Shown in pieces: positions 34,191-39,278 of a DNA stretch of 39,278 nt; position 1 is the stretch's first letter, and every line of letters starts with the position of its first letter. The stretch comes from an uncultured Bacteroidota bacterium (GTDB taxonomy: Bacteria > Bacteroidota > Bacteroidia > Flavobacteriales > Flavobacteriaceae): NCBI GenBank assembly GCA_902510415.1, contig CABXBH010000009.1, positions 1-39,278 on the forward strand, read 5' to 3'. The translations under genes were made by a program, and so were the position numbers. The notes beneath the pieces are model-generated. The model was not told the origin of the DNA. It did not search any database and worked only from the letters and a program-made list of their open reading frames with translations.

Positions 34191-35192
34191 TTATGAGAAC
34201 GCTTGAAAGATAAAAAAGAAATATCCTAGGAGCATTATCAATCCTTTATACTTTGATAATTTATCTTTTTTAGGTAGGAAAGCTAAAATAAAGATCAAAA
34301 GTGCAAAAATTAACATCCAAATTAAATCTCTATCAATAATTTCAGCTGCAACAGTTATTGGTTTTATAATAGATGTTATACCCAACACCAAACCGATATT
34401 AAAAATATTTGAGCCAATTAAATTTCCAACCGAAATTCCTTTTTCTTTTTTTGAAATTGCAATCAACGATGTTGCTAATTCAGGAATACTTGTACCAATT
34501 GCTATAACCGAAACAGAAATTACTGCTTCACTAATGTTAATCTGTTGTGCAAAAATAACCGCACCATTAACTAAAAATTCAGCTCCAAAATAAAGGGAAA
34601 GAGAAGATATAATTAACCAAATAAATATTTTAGTATTTGAAACTAAATATAAGTTTTCATCTATTGAACCGGAAATTTCTTCATTACCAATACGAATAGC
34701 TTCAGAATATTTTTCCTCACCTAAAGCACGTCTTAACGCAGAATTAGCAAATTCCGATTTTCTCAAGAAATAAACAACAAATAGTATTAGAAATAGCAAT
34801 AACATAGTGCCTTCAAATTGACTAATGATATTGTCATTTTTAGAGAACAAATACACAAGAATTGAAAAAACAAACATAATAGGCCAATCCTTTTTATAAA
34901 AACTATTAGAAACAACAATAGGACTAAGAATTGAAATTAATGCTAAAACCAAACCTATATTAGCAATATTAGATCCTATAACATTATTAATAGCAATTGA
35001 AGGCGAATTATTAAGAGCAGCATTTACACTAACTATTAGCTCAGGAATTGATGTAGCAAAAGCAACCACGGTCATTCCGATTATAAACTTAGAAATATTA
35101 AATTTTAAAGAGATAGCAATGGAAGTTCTAACAATAAATTCTCCCCCAATAACTAACAAAAAAAATCCTAAAAATATGTATATCAAGTTCAT
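34191..35192 (-). CDS. Na+/Ca2+ antiporter (CaCA family, YrbG-like)
   Basis: A 333-residue ten-helix membrane protein with the two inverted alpha repeats of cation/Ca2+ exchangers. Repeat 1 is at about 40-80 (TSIPEL 47-52, GSNIANIG 73-80) and repeat 2 at about 227-267 (TSIPEL 234-239, GSNIFNIG 260-267). These repeats hold the ion-binding Glu and Asn/Ser residues. A hydrophilic loop (about 145-185) joins the halves. It should export Ca2+ using Na+ entry, sensible in sea water. Stop and start touch neighbours: the endonuclease gene ends at the base before its ATG. Confidence 0.92.
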   Translation of the reverse strand: MNLIYIFLGFFLLVIGGEFIVRTSIAISLKFNISKFIIGMTVVAFATSIPELIVSVNAALNNSPSIAINNVIGSNIANIGLVLALISILSPIVVSNSFYKKDWPIMFVFSILVYLFSKNDNIISQFEGTMLLLFLILFVVYFLRKSEFANSALRRALGEEKYSEAIRIGNEEISGSIDENLYLVSNTKIFIWLIISSLSLYFGAEFLVNGAVIFAQQINISEAVISVSVIAIGTSIPELATSLIAISKKEKGISVGNLIGSNIFNIGLVLGITSIIKPITVAAEIIDRDLIWMLIFALLIFILAFLPKKDKLSKYKGLIMLLGYFFFIFQAFS

Positions 35193-36320
35193 CTATTTTA
35201 TAATAATTTTAGAATTTACAACTCTTGAATTATTTGAAATTTTCAATAAATAAACACCCGATTCCAAATCAAGCTTTAATGAATTTGAATTAATAACTTT
35301 TTTATCTAAAATTTTATCGCCTTTTAAAGAAAATACCTCAATTTTTTCATTATTTAAGGTTTTATTAAAATTTAATAAACCTGATGATGGGTTGGGAAAA
35401 ATTATTAGTTTATCACTTAAGTTATTTAAACCTAAATTCTCATTCCAATTATCTCCAGCATTATCTCCCCAAAGGAAATTCACTAGGTTGGGGTGATCAA
35501 TAAATGGATTTCTGTTTTCTTGAAATTCGTAAATTATCTCATTTCTATTAATTTCAAAATCATCTACGGGGTCATCATTGTGCCATTGAATTAATGATGA
35601 TAATTTACCTAATATTGGATCATTGTTATTTGGGGTTGTATAATCAACTAGTTCTAAATCAAAACTATTATTATTGTGATCATATCCGGGATCGTAACGA
35701 ACAACCATATAAAATAAAATTCTTGCGATGTCTCCCTTTACTGAATTAGGTGGCTCCCAGCTATCGGAATCTGTTAAACATTCTATAGCCTCTGAATGTT
35801 CACTGCCGCCAAAATCATAGTCTTTAGTACCACGTGAAGAATTGACAGATCTATCACAAGGTTTTAGATTATGTACATCTGTGTAAGCATTGTCATCTTC
35901 ATCAGGGAAACCATGAGATTTAGGCCAAACATGTTCTCTATTCCATGAGTTGCTTTGATTACCATTACCGTTTTCATATTGGGAATAATTTCCTGTTCCA
36001 TCTCTATAGTCTTTATCTTGAGATCGACCGGTATATACCAAAATCATATTATCATGATTTTCTGGATCCTGATCTGATAGTTGTATGATATCCCATGTAT
36101 CTGTAGATGATGAAGTATAAGGATAAGTAATATGATTTGAAATAATTTGATATAAAGCTTCTTTTAATTCTCCAGATGATTTACCGTCTGCCTCTTGGTA
36201 ATAATCTTGAGGAATATTTTGCTGAACAATTCCGTAAGTTGGATTTGAAGGAGGGCCAAAATCAGACTGTGCCTGCAAATTAAAACACAAAAGAAAGATA
36301 AATATAACATCACACCTCAT
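35193..36320 (-). CDS. T9SS-exported endonuclease I (EndA/NucM family)
   Basis: A 375-residue secreted nuclease with three parts. The signal peptide starts at ATG 36320 (MRCDVIFIFLLCFNLQAQ). The endonuclease I domain spans about 45-290, with catalytic NREHVWPKSH at 127-136 and RGTKDYDFGG. The C-terminal type IX sorting domain covers about 305-375 (IIFPNPSSG, GVYLLKI, KIIIK). The enzyme would be released to, or fixed on, the cell surface to degrade environmental DNA for phosphate and nucleosides. An earlier in-frame start at 36350 lies upstream of a -7 element and puts ten residues before the signal, so is rejected. Confidence 0.93.
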   Translation of the reverse strand: MRCDVIFIFLLCFNLQAQSDFGPPSNPTYGIVQQNIPQDYYQEADGKSSGELKEALYQIISNHITYPYTSSSTDTWDIIQLSDQDPENHDNMILVYTGRSQDKDYRDGTGNYSQYENGNGNQSNSWNREHVWPKSHGFPDEDDNAYTDVHNLKPCDRSVNSSRGTKDYDFGGSEHSEAIECLTDSDSWEPPNSVKGDIARILFYMVVRYDPGYDHNNNSFDLELVDYTTPNNNDPILGKLSSLIQWHNDDPVDDFEINRNEIIYEFQENRNPFIDHPNLVNFLWGDNAGDNWNENLGLNNLSDKLIIFPNPSSGLLNFNKTLNNEKIEVFSLKGDKILDKKVINSNSLKLDLESGVYLLKISNNSRVVNSKIIIK

Positions 36321-36325
36321 ATATA

Positions 36326-36333
36326 CAAAGATA
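36326..36333 (-). promoter_or_regulatory. Candidate endonuclease promoter, -7 element (TATCTTTG)
   Basis: TATCTTTG on the minus strand fits TAnnTTTG and ends 5 bp before the chosen ATG (36320), so the transcript would begin about at the start codon (leaderless or nearly so). No -33 TTG is seen at the proper distance. Confidence 0.35.
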
Positions 36334-36398
36334 CTGCTAAAATTGGTCATATTTAATTAAATATAAATAAATGGCATAAGGTTTGTTCAATCTAAAAT

Positions 36399-36770
36399 AT
36401 GAAATTTAACCTCTACCCAATCTTATTGATTATTTTGATTCTACATTCTTGTGGAACAAACAAAAATTTGAATAAATCTTCATCTAGTTATTCCATTTCT
36501 CCGGCTGCTACAACACTTATGGATGTAATTGTTGGAAAATTTCCAGGTGTTACCGTAATCGGTGATAAGGTCCTAATTAGAGGTGGAAGTTTGTCAATAA
36601 ACAATCAGGCATATGCTATATACGATATTGACGGAAATATTCAGACCGATTATCCTTCATACGTAGATCCCCAAATGATTAAAAGTATTACAATTCTCAA
36701 ATCACTAGCAGCTACAAATAAATACGGGGGTATGGCAAGAGGGGGAGCAATAATTATTAAATTAAAATAA
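36399..36770 (+). CDS. Stand-alone TonB-plug-like lipoprotein
   Basis: A 123-residue lipoprotein: signal and lipobox LILILHSC (Cys18), a short Ser/Asn-rich linker, then a single domain resembling the plug of SusC/TonB-dependent receptors (VIVGKFPGVTVIGDKVLIRG, AIYDIDGN, DPQMIKSITILKSLAATNKYG, ending GGAIIIKLK). There is no beta-barrel. Such mini-plug lipoproteins occur in flavobacteria without known function. Its stop overlaps the start of the SOUL gene by 1 bp (TAATG), so the two are translationally coupled. Confidence 0.8.
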   Translation: MKFNLYPILLIILILHSCGTNKNLNKSSSSYSISPAATTLMDVIVGKFPGVTVIGDKVLIRGGSLSINNQAYAIYDIDGNIQTDYPSYVDPQMIKSITILKSLAATNKYGGMARGGAIIIKLK

Positions 36771-37315
36771 TGAAATACATACTTTTAAGCTTACTTATGG
36801 TTTTTAGCTCGAGCAAATATGAAACGCAGAAATATGATATAATTTTTGTCGAAGATAACTTTGAAATAAGGTTCTATCAAGCCACATTAAAGGCAAAAGT
36901 TGTATCTAATAGAAACGCTAATGGAAATTTTTATAAACTATTTCAATTTATCAGCGGAAATAACTCAAACGGTGAAAAAATTGCAATGACTACGCCAGTT
37001 TATATGAAAAATGGTGACAATAAAAATACAATGGAATTTGTAATGCCGTCCTCATATAATATTGAAACTATTTCAAAACCAAAAGATGAAAATGTAGTTG
37101 TATTCGAATCAGATGCTAAACACTATGCATGTATTAGATATGGTGGATATTCAAATTCAAATAAGTTTAATAATCATTCGAAGAAACTTATTGAAAAATT
37201 ATCTGATTTAAATATTAAAACAGTCGGTGAAATATTTTATGTTTCTTACAATAGCCCTTATAAAGTATTCGGAAGAAGAAATGAGGTAATGGTAGAAATA
37301 GACTACACAAATTAA
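36770..37315 (+). CDS. SOUL-family heme-binding protein
   Basis: A 181-residue SOUL/HBP protein. Features are YDIIFVEDNFEIRFY near the N-terminus, the FQFISGNNSNGEKIAMTTPVYM block and YGGYSNSNKF followed by the C-terminal RRNEVMVEI strand. Members bind heme or tetrapyrroles; here a hydrophobic N-terminus (MKYILLSLLMVFSSS) suggests export to the periplasm. It is coupled to the plug-like lipoprotein gene by a 1 bp overlap, and its stop overlaps the DUF4920 gene stop by 4 bp. Heme binding is inferred from family only. Confidence 0.87.
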   Translation: MKYILLSLLMVFSSSKYETQKYDIIFVEDNFEIRFYQATLKAKVVSNRNANGNFYKLFQFISGNNSNGEKIAMTTPVYMKNGDNKNTMEFVMPSSYNIETISKPKDENVVVFESDAKHYACIRYGGYSNSNKFNNHSKKLIEKLSDLNIKTVGEIFYVSYNSPYKVFGRRNEVMVEIDYTN

Positions 37316-37752
37316 TTTTCTTCAATTGCTACACCTGTAGCAATCATATTAATCATATATTCAGGTTCGGAAATTAAATCTATTTCTGTCCTTGACTTTT
37401 TAGCATCCTCCGCGTAATGTTTAAGTCTTTCAACTGAAATAGTATCTTTAAAAATTTCACCAGTCATCAAAACTTTTTTTCCTTGAATTCCTGATTTGGG
37501 AACAAAAAAACCATAGTCTTTAAATTTAACGAAAACTGTATCAGTATTAACTTTAACATTCATCCAACATCCTTTTTTTGGACAAACATCTAAAATTTCA
37601 CCTGAAATATTACTGATATCTAAATTATCATCAATTGTATTATAGAATTTCACATCACTATTAATATCTTCTCCATAACTTACAAAAACCTCTTGTGTAC
37701 ATGAAAAAATTGTTAATAAAGTAAAAAAACTGAATAGAAATTTAATTTTCAT
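37312..37752 (-). CDS. DUF4920 lipoprotein
   Basis: A 146-residue lipoprotein (lipobox LLTIFSC, Cys18) with an OB-fold-like DUF4920 domain: SNISGEILDVCPKKGCWMNV (Cys pair around residues 57 and 62), VFVKFKDYGFFVPK and GKKVLMTGEIFKD. The CPKKGCW segment recalls metal or redox sites but is not proven. The function of the family is not established. Its stop is shared with the convergent SOUL gene (4 bp overlap), and it is divergent from the SRPBCC gene 48 bp away. Confidence 0.82.
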   Translation of the reverse strand: MKIKFLFSFFTLLTIFSCTQEVFVSYGEDINSDVKFYNTIDDNLDISNISGEILDVCPKKGCWMNVKVNTDTVFVKFKDYGFFVPKSGIQGKKVLMTGEIFKDTISVERLKHYAEDAKKSRTEIDLISEPEYMINMIATGVAIEEN

Positions 37753-37778
37753 TTTATTTATTTTTACAAAACAAATTT

Positions 37779-37792
37779 ATCAAATTTTTGAT
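37779..37792. repeat. Short dyad ATCAAA-TT-TTTGAT between divergent genes
   Basis: A perfect 6 bp inverted repeat with a 2 bp centre in the 48 bp spacer between the DUF4920 and SRPBCC genes. It could be an operator, but its A+T richness makes chance likely. Confidence 0.25.
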
Positions 37793-37800
37793 TTTTATAG

Positions 37801-38304
37801 ATGGATAAGCTTAAAAATATTTGGAAAATTGAACACGAAGAAAAAATAAGTACATCGGTTGAAAAACTTTGGGAACTGATTACTTCTCCTTCAAATCTTG
37901 AGCTATTTCATCCCTTTTGCAAATCAAATAAAGTAATAGCATGGCCTGGAAAAAATTCTGTTGATGAATTAATATATTTAAATGACTTAAAATATATAAG
38001 AAGTTTTATTTCATGGGAAGAATTTAAGGGCTATAGTCTACTTATTGGAGAAGAAAACCAAAAACAATCTTATGTAATTTGGAAAATCTATAAAAAACAA
38101 GGATTGGTTTTTCTTAAAATTACTATTTACCCTTATTTTTTGAGAGATATTCCAAAAGCAATTTCATACTTACCCTACAAACTCTTTGTAATTCCTAAAA
38201 TGACATCTTATTTAAAGAGTGTGATAGGGGGAATAAATTATTATGTAGAAAAAAAAAAGAAAACACCAAAAAAATATTTCGGAAGCCACAAATGGTTTTC
38301 TTAA
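37801..38304 (+). CDS. SRPBCC (START-like) family protein
   Basis: A 167-residue protein with a helix-grip (SRPBCC) fold: opening strand WKIEHEEKISTSVEKLWELITSP with the typical first helix, then alternating strands and a long C-terminal helix around SYLKSVIGGINYYVEKK. The family binds hydrophobic ligands or catalyses varied reactions; nothing here fixes a ligand. The basic tail KKKKTPKKYFG is unusual. The next gene follows 51 bp later on the same strand. Confidence 0.65.
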   Translation: MDKLKNIWKIEHEEKISTSVEKLWELITSPSNLELFHPFCKSNKVIAWPGKNSVDELIYLNDLKYIRSFISWEEFKGYSLLIGEENQKQSYVIWKIYKKQGLVFLKITIYPYFLRDIPKAISYLPYKLFVIPKMTSYLKSVIGGINYYVEKKKKTPKKYFGSHKWFS

Positions 38305-38355
38305 AAAAATTTGTGTTTGGTATAAATTTTGGTTGTAAAAGTATTTACAATTACA

Positions 38356-39063
38356 ATGAGAAAGGTAAATTTATTTGAAGAGTTACTCAAGGAAAGAAAT
38401 AAGGAAATTAGTTCTAGCGAATTAAAACAACTAATCAAAAATATTTGGACTAAAGATGAAGCTAAAAAATCCCAAATATTAAAGTCACTACACAAAAAAA
38501 ATTCGGAAAATTATAACGAGCTAGAATTTAATAAGATGGAGTCCAAAAATATATTTCACAAAAAAACTATAAGAAAGATATGTGTGATGTATAGGCTAAG
38601 ATTTTTAGATTCTAACTTATTTAAAGGAGATTATCCTAAAAATATCACTAGTATCATAAGCAGTTTAGAAAAAAGACACAATACTAAGCTTAAAGACTTT
38701 ATGATAATGGCACCTTCAAAACTTTTTAAAATTAAAAGTCCTGATGACCCAATCTTGTTTGTTCCTATCGGAAATGATTATTACTATTTAATACATAAAT
38801 GGGGGAAAGAATTTAATCTTTTAAGAAAATTAATAGTTCTTCCATTCAAAAATATTGACAACCTCACAATTTTTTCAATTTTGGCAAGTGTTGTGTTTGC
38901 CTTAATCGGTAAATTGATAATGCCAAGTTTAACAATCTCTGAAGTTTTCATCCTGTTTCTGTTTCTTGTAAAAGGATTTATCTTTATTTTCTTCTATTTG
39001 TTCTTTTTAACAAGAAGAAATTTTAGTGAAAGTATTTGGAATAGCAAATATGATTCTTTTTAA
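38356..39063 (+). CDS. Unrecognised protein with two C-terminal membrane helices
   Basis: A 235-residue protein I do not recognise. The N-terminal third is charged and helical (MRKVNLFEELLKERNKEISS...), the middle has LKDFMIMAPSKLFKIKSPDDPILFVP and a WGKEFNLLRKL segment, and two hydrophobic helices lie at about 175-195 and 200-225, followed by a short tail. It could be anchored with its bulk in the cytoplasm. A TTG at 38329 would add nine residues; ATG at 38356 is preferred. The stop overlaps the convergent partial gene by 4 bp. Confidence 0.7.
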   Translation: MRKVNLFEELLKERNKEISSSELKQLIKNIWTKDEAKKSQILKSLHKKNSENYNELEFNKMESKNIFHKKTIRKICVMYRLRFLDSNLFKGDYPKNITSIISSLEKRHNTKLKDFMIMAPSKLFKIKSPDDPILFVPIGNDYYYLIHKWGKEFNLLRKLIVLPFKNIDNLTIFSILASVVFALIGKLIMPSLTISEVFILFLFLVKGFIFIFFYLFFLTRRNFSESIWNSKYDSF

Positions 39064-39278
39064 GATTTTCTTTCGTAATAACCCATAATAATATTTTGGA
39101 TCTCACTATTTATACCATGTAAATTATTTTTCTTTCCAAAAACTATAAACTCTCCTTTAGTTAATACTAGTTTGGAGCTTAAAATATTATAGATAAAATA
39201 AGGGACAATTAATAAATAAATATAGCTTTTAGGATCATTTAAAACTGAATTAAATCCGTTAAAAAACAAATCAAAAGA
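39060..39278 (-). CDS. C-terminal end of an unrecognised membrane protein (cut by window edge)
   Basis: The last 72 residues of a minus-strand gene whose frame is open to the end of the window, so the start lies outside. It has one hydrophobic helix (YIYLLIVPYFIYNIL) followed by a strand-like LVLTKGEFIVFGKKN and a basic tail, a layout reminiscent of small bacterial PH-like membrane proteins, though this is only an impression. Its stop overlaps that of the preceding gene by 4 bp. Confidence 0.55.
   Translation of the reverse strand, partial: SFDLFFNGFNSVLNDPKSYIYLLIVPYFIYNILSSKLVLTKGEFIVFGKKNNLHGINSEIQNIIMGYYERKS

Noticed and set aside
1-39278. Mobile element, integrase, prophage, CRISPR, tRNA or toxin-antitoxin module
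   Set aside because: No transposase, integrase, repeat-spacer arrays, cloverleaf or toxin-antitoxin pair was seen; the glycan cluster is A+T rich but has no mobility genes.

Overview
The window looks like chromosome from a marine, free-living member of the Bacteroidetes, most likely a streamlined flavobacterium. The DNA is very A+T rich. Several lipoproteins and one protein with a type IX secretion (T9SS) tail are present. Promoters fit the Bacteroidetes pattern (TTTG or TTG about 20 bp upstream of TAnnTTTG). The proteorhodopsin is of flavobacterial type with methionine at the colour-tuning site. Intergenic gaps are tiny, and several convergent genes share their stop codons. I see no tRNA, rRNA, CRISPR array, prophage or insertion sequence.

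Layout. (1) 1-2390: end of a NamZ-type muramidase gene, then ftsE and a glycosyltransferase overlapping by 4 bp. (2) 2383-6949: a surface-glycan cluster with a sugar ketoisomerase-like cupin, two more glycosyltransferases, a sulfotransferase and a Wzx-like flippase; it probably makes or decorates a sulfated surface polysaccharide. (3) 6957-10694, minus strand: the light module. Proteorhodopsin is followed by a strong hairpin terminator, then blh (retinal-forming carotene oxygenase), a GNAT/FemAB-like transferase and a membrane acetyltransferase in tight succession. (4) 10695-11069: the only intergenic stretch above 300 bp, lying between the divergent proteorhodopsin and kdsA genes and holding several inverted repeats. 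(5) 11070-20870: kdsA (Kdo synthesis), an M28 peptidase, a sigma-54 response regulator without a DNA-binding domain, a NatAB-like ABC exporter, dnaJ, grpE, a TIGR01777 epimerase, ilvE and a MazG-like pyrophosphohydrolase. (6) 20913-28405: a small conserved membrane protein, a lipoprotein dipeptidyl peptidase III, a fluoride channel, a DUF1684 lipoprotein, an M14 carboxypeptidase and a secreted amidohydrolase. (7) 28410-34136: purM-prfA-pyrF with two further genes, and a eukaryote-like (type II) glutamine synthetase. (8) 34191-39278: a Na+/Ca2+ antiporter, a T9SS-exported endonuclease I, a stand-alone TonB-plug-like lipoprotein with a SOUL heme-binding protein, a DUF4920 lipoprotein, a SRPBCC protein and two unrecognised genes, the last cut by the window edge.

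Taken together this is a light-assisted heterotroph that lives on protein and peptides (four exported peptidases or hydrolases), carries a modified surface glycan, and pumps protons with a green-tuned rhodopsin whose chromophore enzyme sits directly downstream. The most interesting leads are the regulatory architecture of the proteorhodopsin locus, the blh-transferase-acetyltransferase gene string, the DNA-binding-less sigma-54 regulator beside an ABC exporter, and the plug/SOUL lipoprotein pair.
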